DNA of 64,000 nucleotides, from positions 250,166 through 314,165 of the forward strand of contig NW_005197576.1 of assembly GCF_000372725.1 (NCBI RefSeq). The letters are read 5' to 3'. The position numbers and the translations under genes are program-made. Origin of the DNA: Emiliania huxleyi CCMP1516 (lineage: Eukaryota; Haptophyta; Isochrysidales; Noelaerhabdaceae). Positions 48,386 through 57,479 of this stretch are shown in pieces. Position 1 is the first letter of the stretch. Each line of letters opens with the position of its first letter. The notes beneath the pieces were generated by a model, which saw only the letters and a list, made by a program, of their open reading frames with translations, did no database searches and was not told where the DNA came from.

Positions 48386-49689
48386 CGATTATGACAAGCG
48401 GATTTCGGGCTGGCGGAAGCGAGCTCCATGACTTTGATTCCTCTGGGGGGGCGCGGGGGCCCCCGGAGGCACCGTGCGCCGCGCCGCAGTGCGGAAACGG
48501 GGCCCCGGCTCTATTAGTCTCTATTAGCACCGACTTCCCGAATGGTTACGGTTGGTTAGAGGGCAGATTTGGAGAGATCTCGAGGAGTACATACAGATAG
48601 ACCCTCCAACCATCAGAAAACTCCGACCTGATCGGTCGTACTGACCGCCGTCCGCCGACAGATCACTCCAGACAGCAGACAGGCCAGGGGACTCGAGGTG
48701 ACGCGCGAGCAGAGACCTACACACCTCCACGCGCTCCGCACCGCCGCGCCGATCTTCGCGCGGGTGGCGCGCATGCGCACCCAGGCCGCTCGCGCGCCGT
48801 CGCGCAGAGTCGCGCGTTGCTGACGCAAGAGGCCGTGGGCGAGCTGCTCCCACTTGATCGCAGGAGCAGCCGCAGGTGCCGCAGCCTTGTGCTGCCGGAA
48901 GTTCTCGAGCCGGCGCGCGCGGCTGGCCTTGCCGCCGCGCGCACGCCGCTTTGGCGCCGTACAACCTGGCTGCCCAAATATCTTTCCCACCGCTCGCACG
49001 GCTCGTGTCCAAGTGTCCCTCTCAACGTGTGGGTTGGGACACGTCCCTCTATCTAGCGCGCTCCACCACCCCGTTGATCCACGCTCGACGCTCGGTCCTG
49101 TGGTGTCCCATTCTCTCCCGCTTGCAAAAGCTGATTTGCGTAGGAAATCCTAACTAAGTAAAGTGTCCACGTCCATGTAAGTATGGTGTATGGGAGGTCG
49201 GGTATCTTTCCAAGTATGGTGTATGGGAGGTCGGGTATCTTTCCAGGTCCGATCTTGGCCAACCTTACGCGCCCACTTGGGCTTTACGGGGGCGGGAACT
49301 CAGCTCTTGGGCCACCGTCTCGGGTGTCCAGTAGTCCATATTTGTTATTTATTTATTTATAAAGAAAGAAAGAAAACAGACAACCCAAGGGAGGGATGGG
49401 AGGACGGCTATTTATTTATCCAACCTACCTTCGCGAGTTTAGAATTCTTTTTACGGATTAGGAGCCGCGTTCACCAGCACATCGCGTTTTGGAAGTTGAA
49501 TTAAAGAACACAAAATTGCGTCGCAATCTGAAAGTTCGCGTGCCGTAACACAATTGCCAACAATACACCGAGATAACGTACGTCTCTCTCTCCCCGAGAT
49601 ACAAGTACGTACACCGACGCGACAACAGCAACACAATTGTCGGTTTCGGGAGGTTGTCGGTTCCAACCTATCGCGATACTAGTATCGCG
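48386..49689. other. Intergenic with short repeats
   Basis: 48613-48999 is open on the minus strand (128 codons, basic, no recognised motif); I do not call it a gene. 49179-49247 is a tandem duplication of AAGTATGGTGTATGGGAGGT-CGGGTATCTTTCC. 49355-49410 is an inverted fragment of the 48330-48385 sequence (GAAAACAGACAACCCAAGGG). Confidence 0.5.
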
Positions 49690-50019
49690 ATGCCTAGCAA
49701 GCGTTCGAGGGCCGTCGCGGCAGCGCTTTCCCACCCGGACCTGTCGCCCGCACCCGGGCTCGCCCTCGTCCCGGTCTTCAAGGCAGCCAGCGCGGCTCCG
49801 GCTGCGCCTTCCTCACCCCTGGCCGACTGGCCGGCGCCCACGGGTTAGCCCCCCCCCCCCCCCCATGTAGCCCCTCATTGCTGCCAGCCGTGCGCACCTT
49901 CCACCGCGTCTTGACGTGGCAGCCTCGTCTTGCCCGCAGGTGGGTACCAGACCGGGGACGAGCATTCCGGCATGCTCTTTCCACGCTTTCTCATGCCGGC
50001 CGCGCCCGCGGCGCAATGA
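49690..50019 (+). CDS. Small two-exon protein (77 aa, unrecognised)
   Basis: Exon 1 49690-49843 (MPSKRSRAVAAAL, LALVPVFKAASAAPA), GT donor in phase 1; intron 49844-49939 with a C16 run and a CCCGCAG acceptor; exon 2 49940-50019 (GYQTGDEHSGMLFPRFLMP-AAP, stop TGA). The join is in frame and both splice sites are good, but the protein is short and has no family match. 50020-50442 has no gene. Confidence 0.35.
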
Positions 50020-50442
50020 ACACCGCCGCTGCACCTCGGCTCACCCTGCGCGAGTCGCCAGCCGCGTCCTCGTCACGTGTGAGTGCACTCGTCGGTAGCA
50101 CCCGCGTTGACAGGCGCCTGGCCTTGCGCCCGCCGCCGGCCCGCCCCCCGAACTGTGTCTGTGAGGCTGCGGCGGTGTGTGTGTGCTGTGTGGCGTATGT
50201 GGCGTATGTGCATCGCCTATGTGGCTGTGGAGGGGGGTGGGTAAACGCGCCAGTTTTGGTGGTGCATTCTGTGTGGTCCGTTGTGGCGCGTCTACCAATG
50301 TAAACCACCGAAATGCCGCTGCGTCGAGAAAGTGACGGGCCCCGGGAGAGTGGGGCCCACATCCAACACCAGAGCGGGGCAAAACGAATGCCGGAATGGG
50401 GGGCAGCCCACGCGACACGCGCAGAGGGAGAGAGACGTGGCG

Positions 50443-52044
50443 CTACATGAAGGTGGTCTCCCTCGAGGAGGAGCCGAAGCGGCTGCTCAGCTCGCCCATG
50501 TGCTGGTTCTTGAGCACCGAGTCGATCCCCTTGGGCTGCACCTGCCGGATGTCGAGGTCCGTCTCGCGGTTCCACGGCTTCCACGGGTGCGACCCCGCCC
50601 ACTCGGCGCCGCCCTTCTTGGCCTTCTTCTCCTTGGCCTTGAGCTCCTTGTGCACGTCGACCAGCGACTTTGCGCCCTCGCCGCCCGCCCCCTCGCCGCC
50701 CGCCACCCCGGCCGCCGTCGCCCGCGACGGAGGCTGCGGCCGCTTGCCCGCCGCCGCGTTTGCCCTCGCGAGCGCGGCAGCCTCGGCCAAGCTCATCGGC
50801 CGCCCGGCGTCCGGCTCCTCCCTCATCCCGATCCGGGCGGGCCCGCCGCCGCCCCCGGCCCCGTCGCCTGCCCCCTCCTCGGACCGCGGCGCCGCTGTCC
50901 AGCTCGCGTCGGTGCCGCCGAACACCTCGCGCTCGTCGCGCGCGAACTGGCGCGGCCCCGCCTGCGCCGCGCCGCCCAGCCCGTGCCGGTCCGCGGGGAG
51001 CGACGTCATCCACGCCTCCCGACCCGCGGCGGCGGCGGGCGGCCCCTCCGCCCTCACCGGCGGAGGCGGCTTTGGCGGCTCGGCCGCGCGCTGCCACCAC
51101 GGCGCCGGCTCCTGGGCGAGAAGGTACTCGGTCAGCCCTGCCGGCGCCGGCTGCGGGCCAGGCCCAGCCTCCCCGCCGCCCTCGCCCTCGCCCTCGCCCT
51201 CGCCCTCCGCCTCGGCCGCCACGCCGTCCCGCGGCGCCGGGCCCGCCGCCGACGGCGGAGGCAGCGCGGCCCCGTACACACGTCGCTGCGCCGGCGCCGG
51301 CGCCGCCCCGCCGCCTGCCTCCGCCCCGCCGCCCGCCTCCGCCCCTTGCGCCCCCTCCCGTGCCGCCGCTTCCTCGGCAGGCCCGAGGCGGCCGGCCGCA
51401 GAGGTGGCGCCGCCGCCCTCAGCGCCGCCGCCCTCGTCTTGACCGAGCACCGGCGCGAAGGCCCCCTCCAGCGGCGGCTGACCCGGTCCCTTGAGGAAGG
51501 CAACGTCGCCCGAAGGCAGCGGCGTCCGCTGCAGCCCCAGCGCGTCGCTCAGCCGGCGGAGCAGCGCCGACAGAGCCGCGTCCGGCCCGCCGCCGCCCTG
51601 CTCGCCGCCTTCGCCACCAAGGACGAGCGCCTCGCCGCGATCCAGCGTCCTCAGCAGCGCCAGCACGCCGGCCGCACCCTCGGGCTGGCCGGCGGCGAGC
51701 GCTCGCACGCTGTCCGCGGCGGCGGCGGCGGCGGCGCTGTCGCTCCAGAAGCGAGGCAGCGGCGGCGGCCCCGGAGCGCCGTCCTCGTCGGAAGGCGCGG
51801 CCTCCGGCGCGGCGCGAGAGCGGTGGTGCTTGTGCTCCTTTTTGTGCGTGTGCTTGTCCTTTTTCGACGACCGCCTCTCCTTCTTCTCCTGGGGCGGGCG
51901 GGCAGCGTGCGTCACAGAGTGCGGAGCGCGGGCGAGGGTGTGTGCACAAGAGGCGGACGGGCGGCGCGCCTTCTTGTGCTTGGGCCGCTTCCGACGAGGC
52001 TCGGATTCGCTGGAGGAGGAGGAGTTTGAGCGCGCACGCGCCAT
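50443..52044 (-). CDS. GPALPP/DUF3752-domain nuclear protein
   Basis: 506 residues in two exons: 52044-51970 and 51888-50443, joined by an 81-nt GC-AG intron (KHKK/EKKERR). Start MARARSNSSSSSESEPRRK, with a Lys/Arg/Ser-rich, SR-like N-terminus (RRSSKKDKHTHKKEHKHHRS) that suggests a nuclear location. After long low-complexity Ala/Gly/Pro regions the DUF3752 part is recognisable: REAWMTSLPADRHGLGG, RQFARDEREVFGGTDASWTA, KSLVDVHKELKAKEKKAKKG, PWKPWNRETDLDIRQVQPKG and LSSRFGSSSRETTFM at the C-terminus. In other eukaryotes (GPALPP1) the domain protein is nuclear and poorly understood; a link to RNA processing is suspected. Confidence 0.82.
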   Translation of the reverse strand: MARARSNSSSSSESEPRRKRPKHKKARRPSASCAHTLARAPHSVTHAARPPQEKKERRSSKKDKHTHKKEHKHHRSRAAPEAAPSDEDGAPGPPPLPRFWSDSAAAAAAADSVRALAAGQPEGAAGVLALLRTLDRGEALVLGGEGGEQGGGGPDAALSALLRRLSDALGLQRTPLPSGDVAFLKGPGQPPLEGAFAPVLGQDEGGGAEGGGATSAAGRLGPAEEAAAREGAQGAEAGGGAEAGGGAAPAPAQRRVYGAALPPPSAAGPAPRDGVAAEAEGEGEGEGEGGGEAGPGPQPAPAGLTEYLLAQEPAPWWQRAAEPPKPPPPVRAEGPPAAAAGREAWMTSLPADRHGLGGAAQAGPRQFARDEREVFGGTDASWTAAPRSEEGAGDGAGGGGGPARIGMREEPDAGRPMSLAEAAALARANAAAGKRPQPPSRATAAGVAGGEGAGGEGAKSLVDVHKELKAKEKKAKKGGAEWAGSHPWKPWNRETDLDIRQVQPKGIDSVLKNQHMGELSSRFGSSSRETTFM

Positions 52045-52138
52045 ACAACCGTATGGGGCGCGGGGGCCGGGCCGGGCCGGGTCGCTCGTTTCTTTTCTTT
52101 TTGAGCTGCCTTCGATGTTTGAAAAACAACACCACCAC

Positions 52139-52140
52139 AG

Positions 52141-52209
<69 letters not shown>
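52139..52209. repeat. CA microsatellite
   Basis: About 34 CA units, ~95 bases upstream of the GPALPP start codon. Confidence 0.97.
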
Positions 52210-54189
52210 ACCCACCACCCACCCAAACGCAAGGCGGACATGGCATATCGCTCTCGGGCCCACAGACATCCCGCACACCCGCCGCCCCCGCGCGCGCGCC
52301 CCACCCCGGCCGGGAGAAAGGGGAGTGACAGTTTGGGACGGCGACAGACGAGATACCTCGCACTCCATGTGCGAGAACGCAGAGAGAAATGAAAGCCGTC
52401 CGGCCCCCAAGTCCGGCTCACGAGCCCCGAGCTGACCATCCATCTACCGCACTGCACACTTCCGCCCCCTCGCTCCCAGCCCATCCACCTCGCCGAGCCC
52501 GAGCGTTGGAATAAGGAGATAGTAACTACTCTCTGTGGTGCCCCCTTGGCACTTTGCTCGTGTCCCGCGTGACCCTCTGTCTCACATGAGTTTCTTCTCT
52601 CGATTGTGTCACGCCTGTCCTCCTTGTTCGGCTTCTGCCGAACAGCGAGCGTGCAGCAGCTGCTCTGGCTTTTGTACCTTACATCTTTGTACGATCCTAG
52701 CTCGAGACCCCGGCGGCCCCTACGAGGCTCAACGCCGGCGCTCTCGAGTCGCAACGCCGAGATATGCCGAGGCGCCGCAGAACCGCGCGATCTCGGGCGA
52801 TCTCGGGCCGCGCCGCGCGATGTGCTCAGCGCGGAAATTTCTTTTTTGAAATCGCGTCCCCTTTAGAGAGCTGTCTGCTATAGGTATAGCCGCAGCCACT
52901 CCCAGCTGCTCGTGTGAACAGAGTTCGCAACTCGAGATCCCTCGAGAGTTCACGCACGCGGAGTCGGCTGGGCTACATAGGAATCAAAGAGATATATTTC
53001 CCATTTCGTGCACAAAGAGTGGCCCACAGAGCACAAAGGTGGCACCCTCGGCCAGCTGAAGCTCTCGACTCGTCGACCGAGCTCTGGACGATGCCGACCT
53101 CAAACCACCAGCGCCAGGAACGACGTGCCTCGGCTCGCCGCGCATCCATCTGTTGCGACCGACGACGTGCCCGACGCCGTCCCGCGGCCGCAAGGAAGAG
53201 GCCCGCGCAACCACTTCTGGGACCCGCGGCCGCCGGGCGTGTGGCGGCACAACGTGTCGAACGAACCGTACCAGAGCAGAGCGGCGCGTCTCGCGAGCGC
53301 CCGCGGCCGCCACGCCGCCGCCGTCCGCGGCCGACGGTGGTCGCGAATCAACGCGCCGCGGTGCACCGCTGCGCCTGCTTCCTTGCGCGCCGCTGGACGT
53401 CGGCCGAGAAGACCGCTTCCCTCTGGGGACCCGACTCCGCGAAGATCGCGCGCGCGTCGTGAGTGGCGGCGCGCGCGCGATCTCCGTTCCCGGGCACGCC
53501 GGTCGCAGTGACATGGGATCCCAGGCTCAAAAGCGCTCAACAGCGAGCTGCTCCTCCTCCTGCCGCCGCTCCGCTCACCGAGACAACTCGGTGCCGCCGT
53601 TCTCGCCGCCGCCGCCGCCGCCGCCGCCTCCGCCGCCGCCGCCGCCGCCGCCGCCGCCTCGCGCCTTGCCTCCGTCACCGCCGCCCTCCATCTCGCAGCG
53701 GCGCGTCCCTCTGATGGCGCGGGCTCCTCGCTCGTTGGCGCCTCGCGCCCTCGCCGCCGCCCCCCCTCTCGCCGCCGCTCCGCTCGTGGCCGCCCCATCC
53801 CCTGTCAATCCCGCCGCCTCCCCTGCCAATCCCCCGCACCACCGCCGCCACCGCCTCGCGCGTTTAGCGGGCCTTTAAGCTTAGGAATCCTAAATAGTAA
53901 AAATAGGAGGACAGCATAAAGAATTTAGACAATACAACTCTCTCTCCTATAAAGAAAAGAAACGCAATCGGCACTCCAAGTGCTCCAAGTGCAATGTCGA
54001 AGGTGCCACTTTATCAACCACAAAAAAGGCCCGCGCGTGCTGCGCGGGCCCGGCGAGCGACTAGCGAGCCAACCTGCTATAGTCCTACGAGAAAGTAGGC
54101 ATTCGTTCGGGTGCCCACAGCCCTGCCTGCCTGAGTGCCAGGGGCTGCGTGAGTGCCTGCGGGGCTGCCTGCTTGAGTGCCAGGGAGGG
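52210..54189. other. Long intergenic region; CACTTGGAG motif near its right end
   Basis: 53968-53994 (GGCACTCCAAGTGCTCCAAG-TGCAA) is the fifth motif copy, ~200 bases before the start at 54190. 53592-53662 is a CCG microsatellite. Both strands at 53000-53800 have long open frames (e.g. NHFWDPRPPGVWRHNVSNEP on +), but biased composition explains them; a real exon cannot be excluded. Two GCGCGGGCC inverted repeats surround 54028-54050 (CCCGCGCG...CGCGCGGGCC hairpin). Confidence 0.4.
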
Positions 54190-55692
54190 ATGGACGCGGC
54201 CAAGGCAGCGGCTCGCAGCCTGCTCGCCGAGCTCGAGCGGCACCGCTTCGACGCGACGGCGGGCGACGGCGACGCCACTGCCGCCGACGTGCCGCCGGCC
54301 GAGGACCAGGGCTGCTCCTCCGCTGAGGCGCTGCTGCTGCGCGAGGCGCGCCGCTTCGCGCCGCCGCGCTCTGTTTGTCCGTCGCGGGCCGCGGCTGACA
54401 CGCCGCGTACCCGCACCTCGCTCGCAGGAGAACCGCCGCCTCGAGGGCGAGCTGCGCGCGCTCGCTGGACAGCTGAAGAAGGAGAGGGCGGCGAGCGAGA
54501 GGGCGGCGAGCGGCGCGGCGCTGAGGGCGGCCTCGTCGACGGAGGAGATGCGGCGCCGCACGGTGGGCGGCGGGCCGGCGGAGGCGGAGGCGGTCGGGCC
54601 GCCACCGGACGAGGGCGGCGCTGCGGGAGGGCTGACGTTGGCGAGCGCGGCGTCGCAAATAATCATGCTGCGGCGCGAGGTCAAGTACCTGCAGAAGCAG
54701 TGGAACGCGGCGCGGCGCGACGCCGACGGCGCGGCGCGGCGCGACGAGGTTGCCGCCCTCAAGGAGGCGGCGGAGGCGGAGGCGGCGCGTGCTGCAAAGG
54801 CGGCGGCCGCCGCGGCTGCTGCCGAGGCGCGGCAGCGGCTGCTGGTGCGGCAAGTGTCGGCGCTGAGGGCGCAGCTGGGCGCACAGCAGGCCCGGATCGC
54901 GCGTCGCTCCGCCGCGCAGCAGGAGGCGAGCGGCTTGCGGCTGCAGCTGCGAGACGCGAGCGACGCACTCGCTGCATCGGAGATCCGGCTGCGGCGAGAT
55001 GTAGCCGAGATGTAGCCGAGAGGCAGCCGAGAGGCAGCCGAGAGGCAGCCGAGGGGCAGCCGAGGGGCAGCCGAGGGGCAGCCGAGGGGCAGCCGAGGGG
55101 CAGGCGAGGGCGGGAGCTGGGCGGGGCGGGGGACCCTCTCTCCCCCCCCCTCCCCTGCAGGCGCGCCTCTCTTCGGCATCAGCTGAGCGAGGCGGCGCCG
55201 CTCGGCGGCGGCGGCGGTGTAGAGGCGATGGTCTGCGTCCTCTCCCTCCTCGAGGAGGTGCAGGCCCTCGAGGCCGAGGCGCTGCACGCCAACCGCCGCA
55301 CCGCCGCCGCCGCCGCGGCAGCGCAACAGCCTCCCGCCTCGCCGCGGTCGCCGCAGCAGCCGCCGCTCTCGCCGCTCTCGCCGCCGCCGCCGCCTCCGGC
55401 CGAGGCAGCGATGACGCCGGCGGAGCGCCTGACGGCCGAGGCGCTCACCCAGCGGCTAGCCTCGTCCGAGGAGGAGCGAGGCCGACTCGCGTCCGAGGTT
55501 GCTGCGCTGCAGTTCCGGCTCGCGTCGATGCAGCGCGAGCACTATAGCAGCAGCGCGCAGCACCCGCCGCCGCCGCCGCCGCCGCCGCCGCGCGCGAAGG
55601 AGGGCCACGCGGCGGCGCAGCTCAAGGAGGACGTCACCAAGCGGCTCGGCGCTTTTCTGAATCAGCGCAAGGGCGCCGCTGCCGCCAAGTGA
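54190..55692 (+). CDS. Coiled-coil protein (three exons, unrecognised)
   Basis: Exon 1 from 54190: MDAAKAAARSLLAELERHRF and SSAEALLLREARRFAP, to ~54365. Exon 2 (~54430-54980): ENRRLEGELRALAGQLKKER, ASQIIMLRREVKYLQKQWNA, long Ala/Arg/Glu heptads, to SEIR. Exon 3 (55161-55692): ASLRHQLSEAAPLGG, MVCVLSLLEEVQALEAEALH, MTPAERLTAEALTQRLASSE, EVAALQFRLASMQRE, a Pro-run, and QLKEDVTKRLGAFLNQRKGA. Mostly predicted coiled coil; a centrosome/cilium or cytoskeletal role is typical for such proteins but is not shown. Intron 2 holds an 11-bp array (GCAGCCGAGGG). The CACTTGGAG motif lies ~200 bases upstream. Confidence 0.6.
   Translation: MDAAKAAARSLLAELERHRFDATAGDGDATAADVPPAEDQGCSSAEALLLREARRFAPPRSVCPSRAAADTPRTRTSLAGEPPPRGRAARARWTAEEGEGGEREGGERRGAEGGLVDGGDAAPHGGRRAGGGGGGRAATGRGRRCGRADVGERGVANNHAAARGQVPAEAVERGAARRRRRGAARRGCRPQGGGGGGGGACCKGGGRRGCCRGAAAAAGAASVGAEGAAGRTAGPDRASLRRAAGGERLAAAAARRERRTRCIGDPAAARCSRDVAERQPRGSREAAEGQPRGSRGAAEGQPRGRRGRELGGAGDPLSPPLPCRRASLRHQLSEAAPLGGGGGVEAMVCVLSLLEEVQALEAEALHANRRTAAAAAAAQQPPASPRSPQQPPLSPLSPPPPPPAEAAMTPAERLTAEALTQRLASSEEERGRLASEVAALQFRLASMQREHYSSSAQHPPPPPPPPPRAKEGHAAAQLKEDVTKRLGAFLNQRKGAAAAK
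55010..55108. repeat. 11-bp minisatellite in intron 2 of the coiled-coil gene
   Basis: About nine GCAGCCGAGRG units. Confidence 0.9.
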
Positions 55693-55732
55693 CCCGAAAC
55701 CATTACCGTGATCGCAACCGCGCCGACCTCTG

Positions 55733-56144
55733 TTAGGGTTGTCAAACGTTAAGAGCTGAACCGTGTTGCTAGTGTTAACAGTAACAACAGAACAACAGTG
55801 GGGCTCCCCAACAACAGTAGCTAACGTTAGGCCGACTGAACAACAGTGTTGTAAGGAAGGCGGGGCAGTGACCCACGATGCGGTCGATGATCTCTCTAGT
55901 GTCCCCACTGTGTCCCCAGCTCCCCAGTGGTGCGGGTAATACCCGAAAATACCCGGAAAATACCAGGTATTTTCGGGTTTTACCCGGGTTTTTTGCCATT
56001 TTCTGCTTGCTGGCCGCTGAACAACAGTAACAACAGTAACAAACAGTAACAGCATGGGCTGGGATGAACACTTGAACAACGTTGAGGATTTCAGCCAACA
56101 ATAGTGCAACTGTTAGGCCCCAAATTAACGTTTGACAACCCTAT
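55733..56144. mobile_element. MITE with 19-bp terminal inverted repeats
   Basis: TAGGGTTGTCAAACGTTAA at 55733 is repeated inverted at 56126-56144. It is flanked by CCTCTGT on both sides (7 of 8 bases matching, allowing one extra T on the right), consistent with a hAT-type 8-bp target duplication. The ~412-bp interior has no ORF but repeated AACAACAGT(AAC) units and a hairpin ACCCGAAAATACC...GGTATTTTCGGGT. A diverged end of the same family is at 19285-19333. Confidence 0.7.
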
Positions 56145-56384
56145 CCTCTGTATGCAGCAGGCCGACCTCTGTATGCAGCAGGTGCGATGAGTGAGGCTCG
56201 GTGGTGACATGCAAATAAACGGGCACGTCCAACAAAAACTGTAAACTCTAAAAACTGGGTCCGCGTAGCCGTAGAGCGTAGTACCCCCGTAGGGGGCACA
56301 CGGGCACACACATAACAGATCTCAGATGACACACAACATGCACATGTGTGTCCGGTTACACAGTAAAATGTAGATAGCTGCGCG

Positions 56385-56940
56385 CGCTTCAGGCTGGTGC
56401 TCACGCGAAAAGGAATCGACGCGATGTGCAAAGCATACAAGAAGGGGAGAAAGAAGAGGAGGGTGACCGGTGATGACGAAACAGAAACTAGCGCAGACGA
56501 GAGCAGGGCAGACCCGGGGACTGGGGAGCCGGAGCAGACGGCATCGGCCGCCGAGGGAACGTTGGGAAGAGGCACGAGGAGGGCGGCGACCTCGACCGAC
56601 TAAAGCCGTATGGAGGACCCGTCGCCAGACGACGCAGGGCAGAAGACGGTGAGGCGGAGCAGACGCGCAGGGCGAGACGAGGGAGGGAGCAGGACTTTGC
56701 GGAGATCAGCAGGAGGATGTACGAAGAGATTAGGAGCAGCAGGGACCCGGGGGACCTGGTGTGGAAGACGGCTAGTGCTAGTCCCCCATCGGGTTACGGG
56801 AAGGACGACCCCGGCTAGTCGCCGACCACACCCACAAAGAACCCTGCACAAAGATCGCACGGGCGGGGACCTGTTCCTTTTTACCCATCTCACAGTAGAG
56901 AGGTGTCCGTTTTTATTTATTTATTATTTAGCGGACCATG
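56385..56940 (+). mobile_element. 3' tail of a non-LTR retroelement, copy A
   Basis: ~550 bases, ~93% identical by eye to 58553-59080. It starts at GGTGCTCACGCGAAAAGGAA and ends GAGGTGTCCG-TTTTTATTTATTTATT. The reading frame of copy B is broken here (stop after TSTD at 56600; small indels), so copy A is a 5'-truncated dead insertion. Confidence 0.75.
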
Positions 56941-57257
56941 TCGCACAATTGCAATTTTGGCCGAAAAGGCGCATGTCGCTGCCCTAGATGGTCCTTGTCG
57001 CCGCCACCCTCATGGCCGCTGCCGCCGCCGGCGGCCGAGTAGCTGTAGTACACCCCGTGCTAGCGGCGCGTGGAGTTCAGATGCTCGCACGACCGGGCTG
57101 CACGGGGTTGAACTTGAGTAGCACAGAACCACGCACACATGGGGCCTGCTTGCCCGACTTGTGTCTGGGCCTTCGCCTCAGGCGGTGTCGAGCACGATGG
57201 AGGATGAGGATGGGCTGCACCCAAAAGTGCGAGCCGATACGAGAGATCGCGCTGCGC

Positions 57258-57365
57258 TGTGCCCTCGCTGGTCCCTCGCTGGTCCCTCGCTGGTCCCTCG
57301 CTGGTCCCTCGCTGGTCCCTCGCTGGTCCCTCGCTGGGCCCTCGCTGGGCCCGCGCTGGGCCCCC
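57258..57365. repeat. 11-bp minisatellite
   Basis: About nine CTGGTCCCTCG units, the last three changed to CTGGGCCC. Confidence 0.9.
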
Positions 57366-57479
57366 GCTGGCCCCCCCCTCCCCCCGGGTCCGAACTGGCA
57401 GCCACTCGCACCAGAAAAGGGCACTGGCACGCAGCCGCCACGAGAGGAAGCGAGAGATGTACTCACATGGGCGAGTGGT

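Noticed and set aside
48613..48999. 128-codon basic minus-strand ORF
   Set aside because: No recognised motif, repeat surroundings and shadow-like composition.
50281..52029. 582-codon plus-strand frame over the GPALPP gene
   Set aside because: Antisense shadow in GC-rich DNA; Arg/Pro-rich, no domain.
53008..53511. 167-codon + frame with NHFWDPRPPGVW
   Set aside because: Flanked by low-complexity Arg-rich sequence on all frames; no splice or family support, so left as intergenic.
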